Part shown: positions 1-8,060 of the stretch, piece by piece
Position numbering within the stretch: position 1 is the stretch's first letter
How the letters are laid out: each line of letters opens with the position of its first letter
Origin: Streptomyces asiaticus
GTDB lineage: Bacteria > Actinomycetota > Actinomycetes > Streptomycetales > Streptomycetaceae
Direction of reading: 5' to 3'
DNA: 64,000 nucleotides
Assembly: GCF_018138715.1 (NCBI RefSeq)
Contig: NZ_JAGSHX010000002.1
Location: 124,001-188,000 of the forward strand
Notes under the pieces: generated by a model
The model's input: only the letters and a program-made list of their open reading frames with translations
Told to the model about the DNA's origin: nothing
The model's database searches: none
Made by a program: the position numbers and the translations under genes

Positions 1-161
1 CATCGAAGGTGAATAGATGCCGACTTTCGGTCAACGCGATGCCGTGGAACCACGAGACGGTGAAAGACGCTACCGTCGACCACGCTCATCCGGCCGTGAA
101 CCACCGCTCGGTGCCGGCTGACCACCGAACGGCGGCTGGGCCTTTTGGCCGTCAGGGACGG

Positions 162-458
162 TCAGTACAGCTGGATGCGGGTGAGGACGATGTACGGCGG
201 GTCGGCGTCAGCAACGATGACGTACTCGGCGACACCCAGTACCCCGTCCCGGCCGAGCGGCATGCGTCGCTGCTGGGGCCACTTCACCGAGGCGGTGCTG
301 CCCGGCACCATGCCCCGGGTCTCGTTGATCTGAACGGTGGCCGCAATGATCGCTCCGAAGACCTCGCCGGGCAGCGATAAGTCGGCCAGCAGCGCGTCGA
401 CCTCTTCGGACAGTTCACAAGGCCAGCCCTCTGGCTCCTGGCCGTGCGACTCACTCAA
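162..458 (-). CDS. small hypothetical protein, possibly RelE/ParE-like
   Basis: The coding strand is the minus strand. The C-terminal half has clear codon bias and ends in a beta-strand-rich stretch (EYVIVADADPPYIVLTRIQLY region) that loosely resembles the last strands of RelE/ParE toxins. The similarity is weak and no catalytic residue is assigned. The start is uncertain. A TTG at 458 overlaps the stop of the upstream gene and would couple translation, while an ATG at 524 would extend into that gene. The gene is second in a two-gene unit with the gene at 451-744. That gene could be its partner (antitoxin-like order), but this is only inferred from the arrangement. Confidence 0.5.
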   Translation of the reverse strand: MSESHGQEPEGWPCELSEEVDALLADLSLPGEVFGAIIAATVQINETRGMVPGSTASVKWPQQRRMPLGRDGVLGVAEYVIVADADPPYIVLTRIQLY

Positions 459-744
459 CGGGCAGCCCGGCCGCCTGACGGCGCGCGATGGCCGCCGCGA
501 CGCTCTTCGTGGGCAGGGTGCCATTCAGCGCGGCCTCGGTGAACCGGCCACCGGACGGGTCGGTGTCCAGCATCGCCTCGCACCACCAGCGGCGCAGGAC
601 CCCCTCGGCGTCCTCCGGCGCGGCCGCCAGGAGCTCGCGGTAGAACTCCATCCGCCGCTCGCCCTCGAGCGCGGCCGCGATGCCCTCGGCGTTCCGCGGC
701 ACCCGGTCCGGCTCCGCGTGCGGGTGAATCGGCTGTGCACTCAT
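451..744 (-). CDS. small hypothetical protein (97 aa)
   Basis: The ATG at 744 is preceded by a purine-rich ribosome site (GGAAGGGG) about 7 nt upstream. The product is acidic and helical, with a WW pair near residues 53-54 (RRWWCEAMLDTDPSGG). The short N-terminal MSAQP opening resembles Streptomyces plasmid/accessory proteins such as DUF6247, but the rest does not allow a firm family call. It overlaps the start of the downstream gene, so the two are probably co-translated. No function can be assigned; a toxin-antitoxin or regulator role is conjecture. Confidence 0.65.
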   Translation of the reverse strand: MSAQPIHPHAEPDRVPRNAEGIAAALEGERRMEFYRELLAAAPEDAEGVLRRWWCEAMLDTDPSGGRFTEAALNGTLPTKSVAAAIARRQAAGLPVE

Positions 745-789
745 GCTGCCCCTTCCATCCGCCCCTGAGTCTGCCGCGTCCCGGAGCAT

Positions 790-1287
790 CTCGTCGACCG
801 GATCGGCATTGCGACCGAGTGGAGCCAGGGGACGATCACGAAGGGGGGCGTCGTGCGGCTGACGATCGACCCTGAGACGGACACCTACGAGCAGGCGATT
901 GCCGCTGTGCAGGCCGCCTACGGGTTGCGTCCTGTTCGCCCCTGACGACTGCCCGGAAGCACCAGCCGTTGACCCGCGCCCCGACCCGCAGGATCTCAGC
1001 GGCGACGACATCGGGGACGTTTGGAGCGAGCAGGCGCTCTTCCGGGTGATCGCCTCCCTGATACCCGGGGCCCGCGCGGTGCTGAGCCGGATAACCGACC
1101 TGGGCGGCACCACCTCGTTCGACGAGCGGAGGGCATCGAGCATGTCCTGCAGCTGTCTGTCCTCACCGACGTGGGCCTGGCCGATGACGCGGCGCTGGCG
1201 GCCGCAGGGTGCGAGCCGGTACTGCTGGACGCGGTCGACCGGGCGATGGGATGGGGCAGGGCCCGCCGCAAGACCGAAGCCGACTGA
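790..1287 (+). pseudogene. frameshifted remnant of an unidentified gene
   Basis: Three successive stretches have Streptomyces-like codon usage but lie in different plus-strand frames. The first is about 790-943 (with IATEWSQGTITKGG) and ends at a stop. The second is about 945-1140 (with DVWSEQALFRVIASLIPGA). The third runs to 1287 (with HVLQLSVLTDVGLADD). Read together they look like one protein of about 160 residues broken by at least two frameshifts and lacking a clear start. The family is not recognised. Confidence 0.4.
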
Positions 1288-1289
1288 CC

Positions 1290-1700
1290 TGGCACACGCA
1301 CGGCCGACTGGGCAGCCGGTGCTCGCACCGGCCCATACGGAGGTACCCGACGCCGTTCAACTATCGGTGCCCGCAGGGCGCGCGCGTGCCGTCCCGACGC
1401 AGAAAGCCCTACCGCGTACATCACCGCCGGTGCCCAGGCGGATCCCGTCATCGCACCGCACGTCCGAACAGACCGCCCGCTGCACCAAGCCCTGCCGGGT
1501 GATCCAGCTGTACAGGCTCCGGATCAGGACCTCGCCGTCGGCCTCCGGAAGCCGATCCGTCAGCCGGCTGGCCAGCAACTGCGGCGTCGCCGAGTTGTCG
1601 CCTGATGCTCGGCTACGTTCCCCGCCGCTCGGGATCTTCCTGGGACCTCTTCAGCGGCAACGGCAACACCGCGAAGGCCGTCAAGGCCCTCGCCCCCTGT
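1290..1700. other. non-genic stretch with coding fragments
   Basis: No intact gene is supported here. A minus-strand fragment near 1480-1578 (LASRLTDRLPEADGEVLIRSLYSWI) and a plus-strand fragment near 1605-1700 (SGSSWDLFSGNGNTAKAVKALA) keep coding-like codon use. Neither has a start signal or a full domain. This is probably debris from older insertions and deletions. Confidence 0.4.
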
Positions 1701-1702
1701 AC

Positions 1703-2326
1703 TTACCTCCACCGCCCTGGCTGTTCGGCTGCTGTTTGGTCAGCCAGACGCCGCAGCATAGGGAGTCGACGTTTACTGAATTTCATCACGCTGGCAACAC
1801 AAAAGTTCACTACAATCATCAATAAGTACACACTGAAATAGAACCAAACCCATCCAGGGCATGCTCGAATTCGATGCGATAGATTAAAAACTACATAAAA
1901 CGAAAAAAATCCTAGGATCAGAGGCCAGGCAATGTAGTCAATATAGCCCAAGGTGACAAATGTCAGATTCTTTACGCCACCACCTACGGATAGGCCGCGA
2001 TGCAGTGTTACGTATCCCGGAAATCGCGGCCCATGAGAGACGGTGTAAGGATTCAGCTTCCTCTCGAGATACATTAGATAACTCTGTCGAACCATCGATG
2101 CAGTTTGCTGGTATCGGACATAACAAGACAGGATCAAAGGCGGAGCTGCGGCCCCCAGAAGGATCCAGTCTGGAATGCTCTTCAGGTTGCTTGTCGCCCC
2201 GAGGAATGCCGTGGCGACACCGATATATGCGATAATTGCAGAGTTCACGGCGACAATCAATGTAGCCGAGTTCTGCTCATCGCTACGTTCAACTTGATAG
2301 ATGGCCAGCAATTCTGAAGTATTCAT
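1703..2326 (-). CDS. four-helix membrane protein, AT-richer than its neighbours
   Basis: A 207-residue protein with four hydrophobic segments: about residues 23-44 (LIVAVNSAIIAYIGVATAF), 53-70, 130-150 (IAWPLILGFFSFYVVF) and 158-182 (FYFSVYLLMIVVNFCVASVM). A charged loop between helices 2 and 3 carries YLMYLERK. The family is not recognised. Base composition is visibly lower in GC and uses A/T-ending codons, unlike all nearby genes, which suggests recent acquisition from another source. It stands alone, with decayed DNA on both sides. A toxin, immunity or defence-membrane role is possible but nothing in the sequence proves it. Confidence 0.75.
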   Translation of the reverse strand: MNTSELLAIYQVERSDEQNSATLIVAVNSAIIAYIGVATAFLGATSNLKSIPDWILLGAAAPPLILSCYVRYQQTASMVRQSYLMYLERKLNPYTVSHGPRFPGYVTLHRGLSVGGGVKNLTFVTLGYIDYIAWPLILGFFSFYVVFNLSHRIRACPGWVWFYFSVYLLMIVVNFCVASVMKFSKRRLPMLRRLADQTAAEQPGRWR

Positions 2327-2442
2327 GGTCCCAGTCTGTGATTCTACCCGAAGGGCACGTCAGGGTTTACCCATCAGGGACGGGCGTGCCTTCATACTGA
2401 GACGGTCAGGGCATGTCTGCACATCTAGTTGCGCTCTCTGAG

Positions 2443-2498
2443 CGGCTCACCTCCGCTGGCGCGGAGAGCACCGTCACCTCCGCTGGCGCGGAGAGCAC
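2443..2498 (-). repeat. two CRISPR type I-E-like repeats without a spacer
   Basis: A 24-nt sequence occurs at 2448-2471 and 2475-2498, separated by 3 nt. On the minus strand it begins GTGCTCTCCGCGCCAGCGG. Extended to 2443 the copy is 29 nt and ends GAGCCG. Length, the GTGCTC start and the short internal CCGC/GCGG dyad match actinobacterial type I-E repeats. There is no 32-33 nt spacer and no cas gene in the window, so this is a relic or chance lookalike, not a working array. Confidence 0.5.
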
Positions 2499-2599
2499 TT
2501 TCGCGACCTGCGCGGTTAGAACAGGTTTGCCATTCCTTGACTGCCAGTGTTAGGTGATCCTTCGGACGCGCCATACGCACGAATAAGCTTGTATGCCGA

Positions 2600-2770
2600 G
2601 TAATGGAGTGCCGAGGCGGTCAAGGCGGCGATCACAGACCGGCAGACCCGTCGACTGCGCGGCGTGGAGGCAACTGCGCACGAACCGTATGCCTTCGACA
2701 TCGCCGACCAGCTGCGCCGGATGGGCTGGCGGCAGACCGAGGTCGCTTCCGGGCGGTGTCGGCAGCCTTC
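2600..2770 (+). pseudogene. gene fragment, unidentified
   Basis: A plus-strand stretch directly after a TAA reads as coding sequence (AITDRQTRRLRG then PYAFDIADQLRRMGW). It has no start codon and loses coding character after about 2770. It is a remnant of an unknown actinobacterial gene. Confidence 0.3.
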
Positions 2771-2809
2771 GTCGCGGCGGCCACCGCGTCCGCGCCGTTC
2801 GGGTTCGCG

Positions 2810-3065
2810 CGGAACCCGCCTCAGCTTCCTCGGTCCGGCCCAGCATCGCCAGGGCGCACCGCCGGTACTCCGGTGCCGCCTGCTGCACCGTCTGGAGCGC
2901 GGCGAAGGCGAGCGCGGCCGCGAGCTGGAGGACCCTGCGGGGTCGTCGGTCAGTAGCTGGAGTTCGGTCAGGGGCTCACCTACGGTGTTGCGCGCTGCGA
3001 GCGCGGCCTGCTCGGCGACCACCTGTTCCGCCGCATCGAATACAGCGCCTCCCGGGCTGCTGAAC
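2810..3065 (-). pseudogene. frameshifted fragment of a small regulator-like gene
   Basis: Two minus-strand pieces, one with VVAEQAALAARNTVGEPLTE and one with QLAAALAFAALQTVQQAAPE, join smoothly if one base is missing near 2940. The second piece ends with CALAMLGRTEEAEAG. The fragment resembles short helical Streptomyces proteins of unknown function and is not intact. It lies just upstream of the divergently read STAND gene. Confidence 0.35.
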
Positions 3066-3158
3066 AAATGCGGCCCGTTGTTGTTCTCGTGAACAGGAGC
3101 CGCATGGGGGTTCGTCGGTGTCCGTAGGGTGTGAGCAGGGGCAGTCTTAGGGAGATCC

Positions 3159-6100
3159 GTGGGCGCTGAGGTGTGGGCCGATGTGGTGGTTCTGACCGCG
3201 CTGGAGGTCGAGTACCGGGCGGTGCGCGCCCATCTGGAGGATCTGCGGCCGGTCCCGGCGGAGCGAGGCGCGTTGTTCGAGCTGGGTGTGTTCCGTGAGG
3301 GATCCGGGGAGCGGACGGTGGCCATCCATATGACGGGTCCGGGGAATCCGGGTGCCGGGGTCTCGGTCGAGCGGGCGGCGGCGCTCTTCGCGCCCCGGGC
3401 GGTGCTGTTCGTCGGGGTGGCGGGCGGCGTCAAGGATGTCGCGCTGGGTGATGTGGTGGCCGCCGACGCGGTGTACGACTACGAGACCGGCAAGGACACC
3501 GAGACCGGGTTCCTTCCCCGGCAGAAGACCTATCAGTCCGCGTACGGACTGGTGCAGCTGGCCCGGCTGGTGGCAGCGGGCGACGAGTGGCAGGAGCGGG
3601 TCCGCCCGGGGGACGACGCGCCACGCGCCCGGGCGGACGATGCGCCATGCCCTCGGACGGACGCCGCGCCGCGCCCCCGCGCCCATGTCAAGCCCCTCGC
3701 GGCGGGCGGCCGGGTGGTGGCGCACCACCGCTCGGACACCGGGCTCAGGCTCGCGGCCAGTGCGGGTGACGCGCTCGCGGTGGACATGGAAGGCTTCGGC
3801 TTCCTCGCCGGCGCGTATGCCAACCAGCAGGTGGACGCACTGGTGATCCGCGGCATCTCGGACCTGCTCGGAGACAAGGCCGAGGCACACGACGAGCACT
3901 GGCAGCCGGTGGCCTCCCGACACGCCGCCGCCTTCGCCTTCGAACTGATCAGCCGCATCCCGGTCGCGGACCCTGCGGCGGCCCGCCCACTCGACGCTCC
4001 CACCCGGCCTGACGCTCTGGTGGGAGGATCATTGTCCTCGGCGCCCGGCCGGGACTGCGACGGCGGGGGACGGCGGGGTGGCCGTAGGCGGGAACCAGTC
4101 CATCCGCGCCGAGAGCAGCTCGACTACCACCTGGACCATGGGGGATGTGAACCTGGGAGACCCTTCGCGTTCGGGTCCACCCCCGCCCGGCCCGGAGCGG
4201 TCCCCGAATGCGTGCCTGGCGCTTCGGGCGGCAGAGTCATCGCCCAACACAGCAGCCTGGCTGTCGGCTATGCCGAACAAGTTCGGTTCCAGGGCCCGGT
4301 GCCGCAACCAGCGGGATGGCCGCACCAGGTGGGCTTGATCCCGCCGCGGGCGCTGGCCTTCCAAAGCCGTGCCGTGGCCGAGCAGTTGCACCAGGCGCTC
4401 AGGGGAGAGGACACCGCGGTGCTCGGTCAGGTCCTGTCCGGACTTGGTGGTGTGGGCAAGACGCAACTGGCTGCCGACTACGCCCGCATCGCGTGGGAGC
4501 ACGGTGAGCTGGATGTGCTGGTGTGGGTGACCGCAAGCAGCAGGGAAACCGTCGTGGCTGGCTACACGCAGGCCGCCGTCGAACTGCTGGCCGTGGAACC
4601 GGACGAGCACGCCGCCGGCGCCTTCCTGGCCTGGCTGCAGCCCACGCGCGGCCGGGAATGCCGGTGGCTGATGGTGCTGGACGACGTGACCGACCCGGCC
4701 GACATGCGCGGGCTGTGGCCACCGTCCAACCCGCACGGCCGCACCCTGGCCACCACACGGCGCCGCGATGCCGCCCTGATCGCGGCAGACCGGCGCCTGC
4801 TCAGCGTGGGCCTGTTCACCCCCGAGGAGGCTACGGCTCACCTGGGCCAGGCGCTCGCCGACCACCACCGTCACGCGCCCGCTGATCAGATCCATGCCCT
4901 GGCCGCTGATCTCGGATACCTGCCGCTGGCCCTGTCCCAAGCCACCGCGTACCTGATGGACACCGGCATCAGCTGTGCTCGCTACCGAGAACTGCTGGCC
5001 GACCGGACCAGAGCTCTGTCCGACTTGCTCCCCGAGCCCGGCATTCTTCCCGACGACCAAACAACTACCGTCGCCGCCACCTGGTCCTTGTCGATTGAGA
5101 GGGCAGAGCGCCTCCGCCCGCAGGGTCTGGCTCGGCCTATGCTCCAGCTGCTCGCGATGCTCGACCCTAGTGGAATCCCCGAAAGCGTCGTGACCAGCGC
5201 TCCAGCCCTCGGCCACCTTGCCCGCCACCACACCAGCACCACCGCCTCAGTAACCACCGGGCCGGAACCCGGTCCGGTAACTCAGGAGGAGGCCGTTGGT
5301 GCCCTGCGAGCCCTGCACCGGCTCAGCCTGATCGACCACACCCCCGATACTCCCCACCTGGCCATCCGCGTTCACCACCTCATCCAACGCGCAACCTGGG
5401 ACAGCCTCCTCCTCGACCATGGTGACCAGGTCGCCCGTACCGCCGCCGACGCCCTCGTCGCTGCCTGGCCCGGCATTGAACGCGACACCGCCCTCGTCCA
5501 AGCCCTGCGTGCCAACACCACCGCCCTCACCAGGACCGCCGAAGACGCCCTCTACCGGCCCGACGCCCACGCGGTGCTGTACCGGGCCGGTGAAAGTCTC
5601 GGCGGATCCGGTCAGGTAAGCGCCGCACGCGACTACTTCCAACACCTCGCCACCGAGGCAAGCCGTCACTTGGACTCTGACCATCTGAATACTTTCGAGG
5701 CCCGAAGTCACCTCGCCCACTGGCAGGGAGAGGCGGGGGATGTGGCTGGGGCTGCCACCGCCTTCGCGGAACTGCTGCCCGACATGGTGCGGGTACTGGA
5801 ACCCGACCGCTTCATAACCGTTGCCTCCCTCGCCAACAGCGCTTACTGGCGGGGGAAGGCGGGGGATGTGGCTGGGGCTGCCACCGCCTTCGCGGAACTG
5901 CTGCCCGACATGGTGCGGGTACTGGGACCGGACGACCTTGAGATACTCAAAACGCGGTACAACCTCGTCTACTGGCGGAAGGAGGCGGGGGATGCGGCTG
6001 GGGCTGCCGCGGCCTATGCCGAACTGTTGTCCGACGTGGTTCGGGTACTGGGACCCGACCACCCGTTCGCCCTCACCACACGGTGTGCCCTCGCCTGCTC

Positions 6101-6764
6101 GAGGGGGGACACAGGGGATGCTGCCGGAGCTGTGACCGGCTTGGCGGAACTGCTGGCCGACCAGGAGGCGGTGCTAGGCCCCGACCACCTCGACACCCTC
6201 ACCACCCAAGACTGCCTTGCCCGGTATCAGGGGGAGGCGGGAGATGCGGCCGGGGCTGCCACCGCCTATGCCGGGCTGTTGCCCGACATGCTGAGAGTGC
6301 TGGGACCCGACCACCCTCAAACACTCAGCACTGCGAGTGACTCCGCGTACTGGCGGGGGAAGGCGGGGGATGTGGCTGGGGCTGCCACCGCCTTCGCGGA
6401 ACTGCTGCCCGACATGGTTCAGGTACTGGGACCCGACCACCCGGACACCCTCACCACGCGGTACAACCTTGCCTACTGGCGGGGGGAGGCGGGAGATGCG
6501 GCCGGGGCCGCGACCGCCTTCGCGGAACTGCTGCCCGACATGGTTCAGGTACTGGGACCCGACCACCCCGAAACACTCTCCGTGCGGTGTGCCCTCGCCT
6601 GGTCGAGAGGAGGGGCGGGGGATGCTGCTGGAGCTGTGACCGCCTTGGCGGAACTGCTGGCCGACCAGGAGACCGTGCTAGGCCCCGACCACCCCACAAC
6701 CGTCACTACCCGGCAAGACCTCACGTACTGGCAGGGGAACGCGGGGAATGGTCACAAGGAATGA
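3159..6764 (+). CDS. STAND protein: nucleosidase-like domain, NB-ARC NTPase, TPR-like repeats
   Basis: GTG start with GGGAG 8 nt upstream. Residues about 1-275 resemble the phosphorylase/MTA-SAH nucleosidase superfamily (AVLFVGVAGGVKDVALGDVV; AVDMEGFGFLAGAY; VIRGISDLLG). Residues about 390-720 form an NB-ARC NTPase with Walker A GLGGVGKTQLA near 428-438 and Walker B RWLMVLDDV near 500. The C-terminus has about eight TPR-like repeats of some 42 residues, each with a GDxAGAxxAxAELL core and a VLGPDHPxTL linker. Known STAND proteins couple ligand sensing by the repeats to activation of an N-terminal effector, often in antiviral defence or programmed death. That role is inferred here. The linker near residues 300-350 may be out of frame with its ancestor (see findings). 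Confidence 0.85.
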   Translation: MGAEVWADVVVLTALEVEYRAVRAHLEDLRPVPAERGALFELGVFREGSGERTVAIHMTGPGNPGAGVSVERAAALFAPRAVLFVGVAGGVKDVALGDVVAADAVYDYETGKDTETGFLPRQKTYQSAYGLVQLARLVAAGDEWQERVRPGDDAPRARADDAPCPRTDAAPRPRAHVKPLAAGGRVVAHHRSDTGLRLAASAGDALAVDMEGFGFLAGAYANQQVDALVIRGISDLLGDKAEAHDEHWQPVASRHAAAFAFELISRIPVADPAAARPLDAPTRPDALVGGSLSSAPGRDCDGGGRRGGRRREPVHPRREQLDYHLDHGGCEPGRPFAFGSTPARPGAVPECVPGASGGRVIAQHSSLAVGYAEQVRFQGPVPQPAGWPHQVGLIPPRALAFQSRAVAEQLHQALRGEDTAVLGQVLSGLGGVGKTQLAADYARIAWEHGELDVLVWVTASSRETVVAGYTQAAVELLAVEPDEHAAGAFLAWLQPTRGRECRWLMVLDDVTDPADMRGLWPPSNPHGRTLATTRRRDAALIAADRRLLSVGLFTPEEATAHLGQALADHHRHAPADQIHALAADLGYLPLALSQATAYLMDTGISCARYRELLADRTRALSDLLPEPGILPDDQTTTVAATWSLSIERAERLRPQGLARPMLQLLAMLDPSGIPESVVTSAPALGHLARHHTSTTASVTTGPEPGPVTQEEAVGALRALHRLSLIDHTPDTPHLAIRVHHLIQRATWDSLLLDHGDQVARTAADALVAAWPGIERDTALVQALRANTTALTRTAEDALYRPDAHAVLYRAGESLGGSGQVSAARDYFQHLATEASRHLDSDHLNTFEARSHLAHWQGEAGDVAGAATAFAELLPDMVRVLEPDRFITVASLANSAYWRGKAGDVAGAATAFAELLPDMVRVLGPDDLEILKTRYNLVYWRKEAGDAAGAAAAYAELLSDVVRVLGPDHPFALTTRCALACSRGDTGDAAGAVTGLAELLADQEAVLGPDHLDTLTTQDCLARYQGEAGDAAGAATAYAGLLPDMLRVLGPDHPQTLSTASDSAYWRGKAGDVAGAATAFAELLPDMVQVLGPDHPDTLTTRYNLAYWRGEAGDAAGAATAFAELLPDMVQVLGPDHPETLSVRCALAWSRGGAGDAAGAVTALAELLADQETVLGPDHPTTVTTRQDLTYWQGNAGNGHKE
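5700..6750 (+). repeat. near-identical in-gene tandem repeats encoding TPR-like units
   Basis: Within the STAND gene, units of about 126 bp recur. The block encoding GDVAGAATAFAELLPDMV is nearly identical at about 5735, 5861 and 6364, with more diverged copies between. High DNA identity, not just protein similarity, points to recent duplication or gene conversion. Such repeats are prone to copy-number change. Confidence 0.75.
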
Positions 6765-6862
6765 GTGTCGAATAATGACCGTCAGGTGACCAGGGGCCGT
6801 AATTCCCCCTGCGCGCGTTCGACGGCTTAGGCGCCACGCCCCCTTCATGGACGCCTACTTGA

Positions 6863-7777
6863 TCAAACTGCCGTCAGGCAGGCCATGATCCTGTCGGTCA
6901 GGCGCTCAGCGAAGAGCCCCGGCACCATGGTGGACCCGTCGGGCCATTTCAGCCGCACAACTTCACCGAGAACGACGGCAGGGTGCCGGGCAGGATCCTC
7001 GATCTTGCTCAGACGCCACAGGATGCCGATCGCGAGACTCTCCGGCCAGTATCCCGGAACCATCTGACCGCCTCCAGGCCACACCATTCCGGCGATCTCG
7101 GTCATCAAAGCGTCGTACCGTGCGTCTTTCCCTGCTGCCACACGTTCAGAGGGGATGGGCCCTTGCCAGCCGGTCGTGGTCGGACGTGACTCGTACACTC
7201 GGGTCAGCGCGCCGACGCTTTCCAGCACCGATGTTGACGTGTACTCGGCGCACTGGCAGTCACGCCATTCCTCCGAGCCCGCCACCGTGCAGTTGTTGCA
7301 GCGGTGAAGGCTCCTGCTGTGCCCGCAGACACAGTCGAGTGCAACCTCGATCAGCTTCTGTGCGCCTTTCGCCCGAGCCGGCGGGGCCTGCTTCGGAACA
7401 GTTGAGTCCTTGTCCGGGAATCGGATGGCATCTTCCACAACCTGCACCGGGTCACCTAGCGGGGTGAGGTCGAACCACTCACCGCGGACTCGGTGCGGCG
7501 CAAACCGATGGTGTAACGCACTCTCGTGATCACCTTCTGATGACCACAGCAGCGACAGTTTCATGGGCTGCCCGGTCTGGAGTGACGCCAGGCGCTTCTT
7601 CGGATCCCCCGAGGTGAAACCGATCTTCACAAGTGGGGAGCCCTCCATCCCCACCAGATAGGTAGTAGGTACCTTCACCGGCTCCCGACGCTTCGCCACG
7701 CGCGGCAGCAACTTGCTCTCCTGCTCAGGCGAGACGGACGTGTCGTAGCCGGGTTCTTCTGTGCTGTAGGCGTTCAC
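6863..7777 (-). CDS. GIY-YIG/T5orf172-like protein with Cys-rich motif
   Basis: The GTG at 7777 is chosen because AAGGA lies about 10 nt upstream. An ATG at 7858 would add 27 residues without a good ribosome site. The N-terminal part has the T5orf172/MUG113 form of the GIY-YIG fold: TTYLVGMEGSPLVKIGFT, then KRLASLQTGQP, then the E and H/RF elements HESALHHRFAPHRVRGEWF. A CxC...CxxC cluster follows (VCGHSRSLHRCNNC). The C-terminus has two related segments, MVWPGGGQMVPGYW and KWPDGSTMVPGLF. GIY-YIG proteins cut DNA, but no substrate is known here. A shorter paralogue is encoded at 14959-15555. Confidence 0.75.
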   Translation of the reverse strand: MNAYSTEEPGYDTSVSPEQESKLLPRVAKRREPVKVPTTYLVGMEGSPLVKIGFTSGDPKKRLASLQTGQPMKLSLLWSSEGDHESALHHRFAPHRVRGEWFDLTPLGDPVQVVEDAIRFPDKDSTVPKQAPPARAKGAQKLIEVALDCVCGHSRSLHRCNNCTVAGSEEWRDCQCAEYTSTSVLESVGALTRVYESRPTTTGWQGPIPSERVAAGKDARYDALMTEIAGMVWPGGGQMVPGYWPESLAIGILWRLSKIEDPARHPAVVLGEVVRLKWPDGSTMVPGLFAERLTDRIMACLTAV

Positions 7778-7961
7778 CCTTGAGGTCCTTTCGAGTGCGG
7801 GGTGAGGGGGCAGCCCGAGGCGAGCCGCCCATCTGAGTGTGTAACTGGGGTCTGACATGGCTGGCCCGGCGGCTTCGACCTAGGCCAGCCGCACTGTCCT
7901 GTCTCACCGTCGGCGCGTTCGGCAGACATGGCGGCGGCCGTGATCACCGAGAAAGTCTTTT

Positions 7962-7983
7962 ATCACCTGTCATATGACGTGAT
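7962..7983. promoter_or_regulatory. imperfect palindrome upstream of tcmP-like gene
   Basis: A perfect 10-bp palindrome GTCATATGAC (7969-7978) is flanked by ATCAC and GTGAT arms. It sits about 80 bp before the rightward TcmP-like start and in the gap shared with the leftward GIY-YIG gene. It is a candidate operator; no cognate regulator is identified. Confidence 0.35.
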
Positions 7984-8060
7984 GGGGGTCTTGCCGGTCC
8001 TTGGTGTGTGGTTCACCATCTGCAACAGAAAGTAATGGAGGGGACACGGAGTGGGGGGCC

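Noticed and set aside
2443..2498. Functional CRISPR array
   Set aside because: Only two repeat-like units, no spacer between them, no further units at the expected 61-nt spacing, and no cas genes.
3147..3923. 258-codon minus frame opposite the nucleosidase domain
   Set aside because: Shadow of the plus-strand STAND gene; no start signal and no domain.
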